The notes beneath the pieces were generated by a model. The model did no database searches, was not told the DNA's origin, and saw only the letters and a program-made list of their open reading frames with translations. Source: Brachybacterium sp. UMB0905 (lineage in GTDB: Bacteria; Actinomycetota; Actinomycetes; Actinomycetales; Dermabacteraceae). From it: a stretch of DNA of 25,272 bases. The position numbers were made by a program, and so were the translations under genes. Shown one piece after another: positions 8,279 through 16,224 of this stretch. Every line of letters begins with the position of its first letter. Positions within the stretch are counted from its first letter, which is position 1. Location of the stretch: contig NZ_PNHL01000023.1 of the NCBI RefSeq assembly GCF_002871795.1, forward strand, positions 1 through 25,272. Reading direction: 5' to 3'.

Positions 8279-9211
8279 ATGACCGGACACGCCGCTTTGC
8301 GGGCAGTCAACCGGACGATCTACCGGTCCGTCGGACCCGTCGCGTATGACTTCGTGAAGCTGATAGTCGTGCGCGACGGGTCGGCGATCCTGTTCAGCGA
8401 GTTCGGGGAACACCCGATCAACGTCGGCGATGTCGTGCTGCTGGCCGCGAACACATTGTGCGGCTCCGAGCCGGAAGGGCACATCACGGTGTCCACGATC
8501 TACGCCGACTCCGATTACGTGCTCGACCAGCTCTTCTGGCAACACGTCGATATGCTCTGCGACCGCCTCGACACTCAGGACTTCGCGGACACGATCTATA
8601 CCGAACCGGCCCAGATACTCCGGCTGGGTGAGCACCGGGCAGGCATGTTGATGCCCTGGGTCGATGAGTTGGTCGCTCTGACCACGGACGAGCTCGCCCG
8701 GAGCCGGTTCCACCGGGCCCAGGCGTTGTGGTTTTCGATCATCGACCAGGTGTCGCCGTTCATCGAGGTATCGCCCCACCGGATCGCCCCGAACCAGCGT
8801 GCCCATATCCGGCCCACCCTGCCGCGCGAGCGCAGGTTCGCACCGTTGCGGGCCGAGGCTCGTCAGGTCGAGGCGCTGCTGCGCGGCGATGTCGCGCATG
8901 ACTGGAACCTGACGGAGCTGGCCGACGCAGTTCATCTGTCGCCGAAGCAGCTCAGCCGGGTGTTCGTGGAGGCGTTCGGGAAGACACCGCTGGCGTACCT
9001 GACAATGCTGCGCGTGCAGGAGATGAGCCGCCAACTACGCGAGCCCGAGGTCTCGATCGCGGAAGCAGGCCGTCGGGTCGGATGGCAGTCGCGGAACCGT
9101 GCGACGGAGGCGTTCCGCGAGCATGCGGGGATCACTCCGACGCGGTACCGGCAGATGCAACTCCATCCGGAGTCTCGGAGACCAACGGTTCTAAGACCGG
9201 CGGTTCTATAG
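8279..9211 (+). CDS. AraC-family transcriptional regulator
   Basis: About 310 residues. The C-terminal ~100 residues form the double helix-turn-helix domain: NLTELADAVHLSPKQLSRVF, then the conserved GKTPLAYLTMLR linker, then EAGRRVGWQSRNRATEAFRE with ITPTRYR. The N-terminal ~180 residues look like a ligand-sensing cupin-type domain (YDFVKLIVVRDGSAILFSEF). The start is uncertain: ATG 8279 has GAGGG 6 bp upstream, while GTG 8240 has no clear site. It lies 67 bp after the permease and may control the transporter block. Its stop abuts the stop of the convergent relaxase gene, with a 6-bp overlap at 9206-9211. Confidence 0.9.
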   Translation: MTGHAALRAVNRTIYRSVGPVAYDFVKLIVVRDGSAILFSEFGEHPINVGDVVLLAANTLCGSEPEGHITVSTIYADSDYVLDQLFWQHVDMLCDRLDTQDFADTIYTEPAQILRLGEHRAGMLMPWVDELVALTTDELARSRFHRAQALWFSIIDQVSPFIEVSPHRIAPNQRAHIRPTLPRERRFAPLRAEARQVEALLRGDVAHDWNLTELADAVHLSPKQLSRVFVEAFGKTPLAYLTMLRVQEMSRQLREPEVSIAEAGRRVGWQSRNRATEAFREHAGITPTRYRQMQLHPESRRPTVLRPAVL

Positions 9212-12200
9212 GGTCCGTGTCGGCCCGTCTGACCGAGGGTCGTGGCGGTGGGTGTCATGTTCGAACGGGTCGCGGAGCTGCTGTGCGCGTTCAGCCGCTC
9301 GCTGCCGCTGGTCGGCCCGCTCGGCCTGCTTGGCGTCGATGCGGGCGGCGGCTTCGACGATCGGCAGAGCGCGCAGCTGGTCGGCTTCGGCACGAGTGGC
9401 GGCGGCCTCGGTACGCGCGGCGCGGGCGCGGCGGTGTGGGTCGGGCTCACGCATGCCGAGGTGGATGCGGCGGGCGCGTTCGGTCCCGTACTCGCTGACC
9501 AGCAGTGCCAGGTGTTCCTGCTCGTGACGTTCCCGCATCGTCTTCTGCCCGGCCGTCACGGCCGCCACGCCTTGCACCGCCTCGGTCACGCGGGGATCGG
9601 CCTCGGCGTGGCTGGCGGCGACTCTGCTCGCCCATGCGGTGAGCTGGTCAGCAGCGCTCGGGGTGGTGCCCCATTCGTTGGCGACCTGTCCGCGCAGCTC
9701 CCGGGCGCGTTCGGTCGCGGCGCGATGCTCGGTGCGGGCCTTACGCTTGCCGAACCGGCCGACAGCAGCGAGGCGGGCGCTTGCCGTGGTCTCGTCTGCG
9801 ACGGCGGAGAGGTAGGCCGCGGCATCGGCCTCAGCCCGGGCGGTGAGCGGCCCTGCGACCTCGACACGTATCTGCTCGACCGCTTCTTCGGCCTTGCGGA
9901 GGGCTTCGGTGTTCTCGTCCGTCTCGGCGCGGTGAGTCTCACGTTGGGCGTCGAACCTGTCGGCGATCTGTTCCCAGCGTTCCGCCGCCCGCAGCGCGCG
10001 TTCGACCTCACCGTAAAGGCGAGCGAGTTCGTCCGTGACCAGCCGCACAGGGCCGTTGGTGACCAAGCCACGCACGGCTTCGACTGCTTGGGTGGTGGCG
10101 TGGTCGAGGCCGCGGTCTGCTGGGTCGTGTTCCATGGCGTCGTTGAACTGCGCCCGGGCGTCTGCGAGGTCTTCGGCGACGACGTGCAGCTGGTTGGTGT
10201 CGCTGCCTCGGGTCATGCCGACGTAGACGTTTGCCGCGGTCGTCGCTTCCGACAGGATCGTGTGGGCGGTATCGACGGTTGCGCCTTGGACGCCGTAGGC
10301 GGTCGTCGCATAGGACAGGTGCGCGTACTCGTTCACGTACTCGGGCGGGAGGGCGACAGTGCGGAGGTTCTTCTGCTTGTTGCCGACCTCACGTGCGTAC
10401 ACGGTGCCATCATCGATGAGCCGTTGCACGATCCATTGCTGCCGGTTCGCGACACCCAGGCTGGTGTCGTTCTTCCGGGTCTGGATCAGGTCACCGGCCC
10501 CGATGGGCAGGCCGTCGCTGCCGGTCGCCGTCACCGTGTCGTCCACCTCGCCCTGTTCGACCCGGCCGGTGCGGATGCGCTCATTCACCGCGGCAGCTTC
10601 CTCGTTGGTCGCCACCGTGATCGCCTCCCCGTCTCGGGCGTTGGCGGTGATGTGGTCGCGGGCCGCGTCGTCGTCGGCGTGCAGGGTCACGACGCCCATC
10701 GTGACCAGTTGGTCGAACACGTCGCCGGGGTTCTCCCGGTCCCGCATCTTGAGAGTGAGCGCGGCGTAGGCGGAGTCGGTGAAGCGGTGCAGCTCGGTCA
10801 TGTCGTAGGTGCGGCCTCTGATCTGGGCGGCCATGTCGAGTACCCCGCCCCGTCCCACGGCGGGCAGCTGGGCGCGGTCGCCGACGAGCGCGACTGTTGC
10901 GCCTGCCTCTTGGGTGATGGTGAGGAGGGCGTGGGCGGTGTCTTGGTCGAGCATCCCGGCCTCGTCCACGATCACCCGCTCACCCCGCACCAGCCGCCCT
11001 TCTTCGGTCGGGCCGGTGAAGCTGCGCCCGGTGTCGGGGTCGATATCGCTCTGCGCGAGGCGGGTCCAGACGCCGTCATCGTTCCATCGCCACCCATGCG
11101 CATACACGAGCGCCGCAACCGAGGTGGCGGGGATGCCGAGGTCGTCGTGTGCGACTTGTGCTGCTCGTAAGGTCGGGGCGACCACTCGCGACCCACGGCC
11201 CTGCTCGGCGGCAACGTGGATGGCGACGCCGAGCATCGTCGTCTTCCCGGCCCCGGCCGCACCCTCCACGATCACCAGCGGATCAGCCGACGCGACCGCC
11301 GCAGCGGCAGCCGTCTGCCCCTCATCGAGCTTTGCCGCCTGCGCGGCCTCGGTGACGTCCGGGTGTTCCGGCTCCTGGTGTGGTGTTGCGGTGGTGAGTT
11401 GGTCGCGTAGCGCGGTCTCGGCGGCGATCACGCCGAGACTGGTCAGGTGGGCGACGTGTTCCGGTGTCGGCGCATCGGGTGGCAGGATCGAGAAGCAGTC
11501 ATCGATCGCGAGATCGGTCGCAACCGCGATGAACTTCCGCAACTCCGCCGGTGTGGCCTGCGCGCCTGCCTCGGTCGTGATCCGGGTGATGTGCTCCTGG
11601 ATCGTGTGCCGGGTCCACGCCGACGCCCCGGCGGCGCACCGGTCGAGTGCCCGCGATGCGACCTCCTGCACGGCAAGGTCATCTAGCGACATCGCGGGTT
11701 GCACGGGCTTGCGTTCCAGATGCTCGGGGTCGTAGCCGGCGTCGGTGAGTTCTTGCCGCCACCACTGCTCGTTCTTGAGATCGGCCGGCTTCTTCCCGGG
11801 GCGCTGGTGTGCCCACGCGATGCCCTGCAACCGTGCGCTCATCACCGGCCCCAGCTGCTCACCGTGGTGGGCTTGTTCCCATTCGGTTTCGAGCCGGTCG
11901 AGGTTGCGGCTGATCTGTGCCGACCGCTTCGACATCACCGGGTTGAACGGCTCCAGCTCCGCCACCTCGCCCGATACGGGGTCGAGGGTCAGGCCGTGCT
12001 CGGTGAGGGTCTGGGTGAGCTGCGGGTGCGCGGCGATCACCGCGCTGCCCATCGCGCGGATCGCGCCCTGCTGCTTGAACAACGCCACCGTGTCCAACGC
12101 TCGCCACTTCCCAGCCGCGAACACTCTGGTGCCGATCTGCATGTGGATGTGCCGGTGCGGATCACCCGCCCGCGAGGTCTTGTGCCGGATGCCGACGACC

Positions 12201-12661
12201 TGCATGTGCTCGATCGGCACGACCTCCTGCGCGCCCCTCGGGCCGACCCGAGTCACGCTGTGTTGGCCGAGCCAGCGGCGTATCTCGGCGAGGGCGTCCT
12301 GCTGCGCGGCATCGAGCGCTGCGGAGACGTCGGGGTGGAGGGCGGCGGCGACCGACAGGCTCTTGGGGGCGTTGATCGTCATCTCCGCGAACAACGGCGA
12401 CCCTTTGCGCCCGTCACCCGGCAGACGTGGAGTACCCATCTGCTCGCCCGTGACCGGGTTGATCCAGTCCACCCACCCCTCGTATTCAGCAGACGTCAGC
12501 GACCGAGAGACCGTCACCTCGCCCATGGCGTCGAGGACCGCGTACTCGGCCACGGCGTCGTCGGCGCCGAGGTAGTACTCGTCCGCGCCGGACCGGTCGG
12601 ACTCGACATAGCGGCGAGCGGCGGCACCGTTGCCGCGGAACAGGATCACGCCGCCCTTCAC
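9206..12661 (-). CDS. traA: MobF conjugative relaxase/helicase (TraA), intact copy of the element
   Basis: About 1,151 residues from the preferred GTG at 12661 (GGGAGG 11 bp upstream); the frame opens at GTG 12709. Numbering from 12709, likely catalytic tyrosines are Y34 and Y45-46. The metal-binding histidines are H176, H187 and H189 (DPHRHIHM), with the 11/2 spacing of the MobF three-His site. Helicase motifs are Walker A at 483-491 (GAAGAGKTT), VIVDEAG at about 579-585, GDRAQL at 610-615, then YATTAYGVQG and the arginine motif VYVGMTRGSDTNQ. An Ala/Glu/Arg-rich, probably coiled-coil tail ends at His-rich residues. It should nick oriT, stay covalently bound and unwind the transferred strand. 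No coupling protein is nearby. The gene is distinct in sequence from the split relaxase outside the element. Confidence 0.95.
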   Translation of the reverse strand: MKGGVILFRGNGAAARRYVESDRSGADEYYLGADDAVAEYAVLDAMGEVTVSRSLTSAEYEGWVDWINPVTGEQMGTPRLPGDGRKGSPLFAEMTINAPKSLSVAAALHPDVSAALDAAQQDALAEIRRWLGQHSVTRVGPRGAQEVVPIEHMQVVGIRHKTSRAGDPHRHIHMQIGTRVFAAGKWRALDTVALFKQQGAIRAMGSAVIAAHPQLTQTLTEHGLTLDPVSGEVAELEPFNPVMSKRSAQISRNLDRLETEWEQAHHGEQLGPVMSARLQGIAWAHQRPGKKPADLKNEQWWRQELTDAGYDPEHLERKPVQPAMSLDDLAVQEVASRALDRCAAGASAWTRHTIQEHITRITTEAGAQATPAELRKFIAVATDLAIDDCFSILPPDAPTPEHVAHLTSLGVIAAETALRDQLTTATPHQEPEHPDVTEAAQAAKLDEGQTAAAAAVASADPLVIVEGAAGAGKTTMLGVAIHVAAEQGRGSRVVAPTLRAAQVAHDDLGIPATSVAALVYAHGWRWNDDGVWTRLAQSDIDPDTGRSFTGPTEEGRLVRGERVIVDEAGMLDQDTAHALLTITQEAGATVALVGDRAQLPAVGRGGVLDMAAQIRGRTYDMTELHRFTDSAYAALTLKMRDRENPGDVFDQLVTMGVVTLHADDDAARDHITANARDGEAITVATNEEAAAVNERIRTGRVEQGEVDDTVTATGSDGLPIGAGDLIQTRKNDTSLGVANRQQWIVQRLIDDGTVYAREVGNKQKNLRTVALPPEYVNEYAHLSYATTAYGVQGATVDTAHTILSEATTAANVYVGMTRGSDTNQLHVVAEDLADARAQFNDAMEHDPADRGLDHATTQAVEAVRGLVTNGPVRLVTDELARLYGEVERALRAAERWEQIADRFDAQRETHRAETDENTEALRKAEEAVEQIRVEVAGPLTARAEADAAAYLSAVADETTASARLAAVGRFGKRKARTEHRAATERARELRGQVANEWGTTPSAADQLTAWASRVAASHAEADPRVTEAVQGVAAVTAGQKTMRERHEQEHLALLVSEYGTERARRIHLGMREPDPHRRARAARTEAAATRAEADQLRALPIVEAAARIDAKQAERADQRQRAAERAQQLRDPFEHDTHRHDPRSDGPTRTL

Positions 12662-12679
12662 GCCTGTCACCGCCTCCCG

Positions 12680-12841
12680 CAAGGTCGTCCTTGCAGGAGA
12701 GGTGCGCACTACGGCCCCGGCCGTAGCATCCGTGCATCAACTACTGAGTCTGAGAAGTTGTTATGTCAGAGAGCAGACGGCAGCGCGGGGGCAGAACAGA
12801 ACGGGTTGCCGGGTCAGGGCTGTTGACTCGTTGGGGAGTCA
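12680..12841. promoter_or_regulatory. Relaxase upstream region with palindromes: candidate oriT/promoter
   Basis: Upstream of the relaxase there is a perfect inverted repeat, CTACGGCC-CC-GGCCGTAG (12709-12726). A smaller one, CAAGG-TCGT-CCTTG, lies at 12680-12693. A third, TGACTC-GTTGGG-GAGTCA, is at 12824-12841 and overlaps the tetR stop. MobF transfer origins often lie beside the relaxase gene and carry hairpins, so this is the best oriT candidate in the element. The palindromes could equally be operators. No nic site can be assigned from sequence alone. Confidence 0.4.
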
Positions 12842-13441
12842 GCGGGTGAGGGCGGTGAAAAGGTCGGCGGTGTCGTTGATGAAGTCGCCAGTGTTATGGC
12901 TGTCGATGAGGGGGGTCTGCAAGATGTGGGCGTAGATCAGGCTGATCATCAGCCGCGCCTGGCGGGGTGCCTGAGCGCGGGCCTGCCGGGGGTCGAGTCC
13001 ACCGCCGGTGGAGAGCCAGAGCGCTGCGTACTCGCGGAAGAACTCGAAAGCCCCGGCATAGACTTCGTTCGCAGCGCCGCGAACGATCGGGTTGGTGACG
13101 GCCTCCGCCCAGACCTGCACGATGAAGCCGGTCGGCACGTCCGTTTGCGTGATCCGTTCAGTGATCAAAGTCATGAGGTGCTCGGGGCTGGGGAGCGGGT
13201 CTGAGTCCAACACCCCTTCCAGTCCGCTGAACACGCCGCTGACGGTGGCGCGGGCGACGTAGGCGATGATCTCGTCCTTGCCCGAGAAGTGGGTGTAGAT
13301 CGCCCCGGACGACAGGCCAGAGGCGTCGATGATGTTCGCCATCGAGGTCGAGTGGATGCCACGCGCGGCGAACTGCTCCACCGCAGCCTGTGCGATCTGA
13401 TCGCGCCGTGCCTGCCGCTGCGCCTCGCTGATCTTCGGCAC
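12839..13441 (-). CDS. TetR-family transcriptional repressor
   Basis: A 200-residue regulator, typical for the family. The N-terminal DNA-binding domain covers about residues 10-55, with SMANIIDASGLSSGAIYTHF as the helix-turn-helix and the following SGKDEIIA. The rest is a helical ligand-binding domain without clear similarity. It starts at GTG 13441, with GGGAGGG 5 bp upstream. It is divergent from the permease and monooxygenase genes across a 131-bp gap containing AACGAAT/ATTCGTT repeats, so it most likely represses them, and itself, until a ligand binds. Confidence 0.93.
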   Translation of the reverse strand: MPKISEAQRQARRDQIAQAAVEQFAARGIHSTSMANIIDASGLSSGAIYTHFSGKDEIIAYVARATVSGVFSGLEGVLDSDPLPSPEHLMTLITERITQTDVPTGFIVQVWAEAVTNPIVRGAANEVYAGAFEFFREYAALWLSTGGGLDPRQARAQAPRQARLMISLIYAHILQTPLIDSHNTGDFINDTADLFTALTR

Positions 13442-13460
13442 CTACACCCTCCCTACCGAT

Positions 13461-13565
13461 AAAGAACGAATCTTCCCCATCGTACTAAGCCAACTCCCCG
13501 CGCGGCTTGACGACTGAACTTCCCACATGGCTAGCATAGAGAGAGATCATTCGTTTTGTTGGAGG
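13461..13565. promoter_or_regulatory. Divergent promoter/operator region between tetR and the permease gene
   Basis: AACGAAT (13465-13471) and its reverse complement ATTCGTT (13549-13555) lie near the two gene starts and are likely halves of TetR operator sites. A rightward promoter may be TTGACG (13507-13512) with TAGCAT (13532-13537), spacing 19 bp. GGAGG (13561-13565) precedes ATG 13573. The operator and promoter calls are inference from position and repeat pattern. Confidence 0.5.
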
Positions 13566-13572
13566 TGTAGGC

Positions 13573-14676
13573 ATGAGTGGGAACGAGTCCACGATCGCGA
13601 CGGGGAGTCGCTGGGGTCGGGTGTGGGGCATCGTCTCGGTGGCGGCAGTGGCTTTGACGTTGCTGGCGGTGGCGTTCGTGTGGCCATCGGCCGAAGGCGA
13701 GGCCGATGGCATCTCGGTGGCGGTGACCGGACAGCCGGAGGCCGTCGAGGGATTCGTCAAGGCTGCCGAGGGCGGACTGGGCGAGGTCGTGGATATCGTC
13801 GTGGTCGATGATCGCGATGCGGCGGTGACCGGGATTGAACAGCGGAAGTTCATCGGTGCGCTCGTGCTCGGAGAAGAGCCGGAGGTGTTGACCGCGTCCG
13901 CGAACGGGCAGGTGCCAGCGGCGTTCATGACCGAGATGGCCTCCCAAGTGCAGATCAACGCCAGTGAACAGATGTACGCGGGCGTGATCGGGCAGCTGCA
14001 GGAAGCGCTCGCCAGCGGCGAGGGTGACCCTGCCACGATGCTCAACCAGCTCCCGGAGAGCCTGCCTGCGGTGCAGGTCACCGACGTCGTGCCGTACTCG
14101 GAGGGAGACCCGAACGGAGTCGGACTCACCACCGCCGGTATCCCGCTGACCGTGGGCACTCTGCTGGCGAGCATCCTGATCGCGTTCACCGTCGCCGGGC
14201 GTTGGCAGCGCATCAGCGCTGTCCTCGGCTTGGGGGTCGGTGGCGGACTCATTCTCACGCTGGTGCTGGGCACTTGGCTCCAGGTCTACCCCGGATCGTT
14301 CGGGCTGGTCTGGGCCGCTCTGTCGCTCTCGCTCACCGCGACGAGCGCCTTGTTTGTCGGACTGCACGGCCTGCTCGGGCGGGCGGGACTCGGGATCGCA
14401 GCGGCAGTAACGCTGTTCGCGGCGATGCCGTGGGCCGCGTTCGCCGTGCCCTACCAGTTCCTCCCCGCCGGACTCGGGCACATCGGCCAGTGGCTCATCC
14501 CCGGCGCGACGACCACTCTCACGCGCACCGTCAGCTACTTCCCCGACACCACCGCCAGCACGTCCTGGTGGGCACTGGCGATCTGGGCAGCCGGCGGACT
14601 CATCCTGGCGCTTCTTGCCCGCCAGAAGCGCCCCAGCGAAATGGCCGCGTCACCGGCCACGACAGTACGCCACTGA
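13573..14676 (+). CDS. ABC-2-like membrane protein of a putative efflux system
   Basis: A 367-residue protein. One membrane segment lies at about 18-38, then an exposed domain at about 40-175, then about five membrane segments at about 178-355. This topology matches ABC-2/YhgE-type permeases with a large external domain. ATG 13573 follows GGAGG by 7 bp. The ORF is divergent from tetR and followed after 11 bp by the monooxygenase gene, which has its own AAAGGAG. No ATPase gene is in this block, so if it is an ABC subunit it must borrow an ATPase from elsewhere. Function in drug export is inferred from neighbours. Confidence 0.75.
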   Translation: MSGNESTIATGSRWGRVWGIVSVAAVALTLLAVAFVWPSAEGEADGISVAVTGQPEAVEGFVKAAEGGLGEVVDIVVVDDRDAAVTGIEQRKFIGALVLGEEPEVLTASANGQVPAAFMTEMASQVQINASEQMYAGVIGQLQEALASGEGDPATMLNQLPESLPAVQVTDVVPYSEGDPNGVGLTTAGIPLTVGTLLASILIAFTVAGRWQRISAVLGLGVGGGLILTLVLGTWLQVYPGSFGLVWAALSLSLTATSALFVGLHGLLGRAGLGIAAAVTLFAAMPWAAFAVPYQFLPAGLGHIGQWLIPGATTTLTRTVSYFPDTTASTSWWALAIWAAGGLILALLARQKRPSEMAASPATTVRH

Positions 14677-14687
14677 AAGGAGAATGT

Positions 14688-15896
14688 ATGGACTCGACCA
14701 AGAGTGAAGAAACCGTCGATTGCGTCGTCGTAGGCGGCGGCCCCGCCGGAATGATGGCCGGCCTGTTGCTGGCCCGTCAAGGCGTGAACGTGCGGGTATT
14801 GGAGAAGCATCCCGATTTTCTCCGAGACTTTCGTGGCGACACGATCCATCCCTCCACGATGAAAGTCATGGACGAACTAGGTATCGTCGGCCGATTCCTC
14901 AACATCCCGCACCGGCGCATGAAGACCGTGGCTGTGTCCGCCCCGGATGGTGAGTCCGTGTTCGCGGACTTCTCCCTCTTGCCAGAGCCTTACAACTATG
15001 TGGCGTTCATGCCCCAATGGGATTTCCTCGACTTCCTCGCCGAAGAAGCCCGAGCGTACCCATCGTTCGAGTTGATCCGCGAAGCCCAAGTGACCGAGCT
15101 GCTCATCAAGGGCAATCAGGCACACGGGGTGCGCTACACCACCCCCCATGGCGAGCAGACGCTCACGGCACGGCTCGTTATCGGAGCGGACGGCCGCCAC
15201 TCCACAGTACGCACACGCGCATGGCTCGCCCCCGTTGAGAGCGACGCTCCGATGGATGTGCTCTGGTTCCGGATCAGCCGGGAAGACGACGACCAGGTGC
15301 CCTTCGTCAGTGTCGGATCGGGGTTCACCATCGTCGCCGTAGACCGGGGATCGTACTGGCAACTGGCTTACTGCATCCCCAAAGGCGAATACGACCACTT
15401 GCGCACTTATCCCACGAGTGTGGTCGCCGACCGGATACGCCAGACCATCCCTAATATCGCGGAGCGATTCACCCAGGAGATCGAGTCCTGGGATGACCTA
15501 AAGCTCCTCAGCGTCTCGGTCAACCACCTGAAGTGTTGGCACCGCCCCGGCCTGCTCTGCATCGGCGATGCCGCACATGCCATGTCTCCCGCTGGGGGTG
15601 TCGGCATCAACCTGGCGATACAGGACGCGGTGGCAGCATCTCGCATGCTTGGGCCAGGCCTCGCAGCAGGGAAGACTCCGACGGAGGCGCTGCTGCGACG
15701 AGTGCAGAAACGGCGAGAAAGACCAGCAAGGATCATTCAGGCCGGCCAGGGGAAGATCCTTGCCGACCTATACCCGAAACACCTCGACGACACTTATAAG
15801 ACGCCCGCTGCAGCAAAAATCGTTCGCCGCTCGCGCTGGTTGCAGAAAACCGCCGCTCGCGTCATCGGTATAGGCCTTCGCCCCGAGCGCGTATAA
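14688..15896 (+). CDS. Class A FAD-dependent monooxygenase
   Basis: A 402-residue flavoprotein hydroxylase. The Rossmann FAD motif GGGPAG is at 16-21, with Glu39 placed to bind ribose. RGDTIHPST is at about 49-57, the DG motif at 168-169 (ADGRHSTVR), and the GD motif at 293-294 (GDAAHAMSPAGGVG). All cofactor motifs are present. Such enzymes use NAD(P)H and O2 to hydroxylate aromatic or polyketide-like substrates. Relatives include antibiotic-inactivating enzymes (tetracycline and rifamycin monooxygenases), but the substrate cannot be read here. It sits under the same TetR control as the permease, which fits a modify-and-export resistance module. AAAGGAG (14676-14682) precedes ATG 14688. Confidence 0.92.
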   Translation: MDSTKSEETVDCVVVGGGPAGMMAGLLLARQGVNVRVLEKHPDFLRDFRGDTIHPSTMKVMDELGIVGRFLNIPHRRMKTVAVSAPDGESVFADFSLLPEPYNYVAFMPQWDFLDFLAEEARAYPSFELIREAQVTELLIKGNQAHGVRYTTPHGEQTLTARLVIGADGRHSTVRTRAWLAPVESDAPMDVLWFRISREDDDQVPFVSVGSGFTIVAVDRGSYWQLAYCIPKGEYDHLRTYPTSVVADRIRQTIPNIAERFTQEIESWDDLKLLSVSVNHLKCWHRPGLLCIGDAAHAMSPAGGVGINLAIQDAVAASRMLGPGLAAGKTPTEALLRRVQKRRERPARIIQAGQGKILADLYPKHLDDTYKTPAAAKIVRRSRWLQKTAARVIGIGLRPERV

Positions 15897-16198
15897 GGCG
15901 CTGGGCCACCACTCCGATAATCAACGAGGGATGGCCTTGAACGGGGATTGATCCGACGAAATAGTCGCATATCCGGTGATAAACCGAGCATCTGGCACGG
16001 ATCCGTCGCGCTTCGTTCGCCTGCAATCCGTGACCGCCAGGCCGGTGCGGGTACGCCGAGAAGCAGACCTTGAATGGCTTTCTGGCGACTCGCGCCAAAC
16101 CAACAGCACTGTGCAGAGCGCGACGTAGCGAAGTGCCTGCTGTCAATCGGCGGACGTAAAGGCGTGCAGGCGCACGTCATGGCGTGGGTGCTTGTGGC
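15897..16198. other. 300-bp stretch without a supported gene
   Basis: A minus-strand open frame of about 94 codons exists (15862-16146), but it overlaps the monooxygenase gene and has no recognisable family or ribosome-binding site. Codon use differs from the neighbours and the DNA is less GC-rich than the flanking genes, so it may be a relic. No tRNA or convincing terminator was seen. Confidence 0.4.
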
Positions 16199-16220
16199 GC
16201 ACCTCCTTCTCGGGAGGTGC
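16199..16220 (+). promoter_or_regulatory. Hairpin enclosing the ribosome-binding site of the next gene
   Basis: GCACCTCC (16199-16206) pairs perfectly with GGAGGTGC (16213-16220) across a 6-base loop. The 3' arm contains most of the GGGAGG Shine-Dalgarno sequence (16212-16217) that serves GTG 16225. In mRNA this stem would block ribosome entry, suggesting regulated translation (temperature, a protein or upstream translation). Pairing is seen; regulation is inferred. Confidence 0.5.
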
Positions 16221-16224
16221 CACC

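Noticed and set aside
6504..8282. 592-codon plus-strand open frame
   Set aside because: Out-of-frame shadow of the ATPase and permease genes; Arg/Pro-rich with no recognisable domain.
9242..11170. 642-codon plus-strand open frame
   Set aside because: Shadow of the relaxase gene on the other strand; Gly/Val-rich without motifs.
15862..16146. 94-codon minus-strand frame near the monooxygenase end
   Set aside because: Overlaps the 3' end of the monooxygenase, has no ribosome-binding site and no recognised family; left as unexplained sequence.
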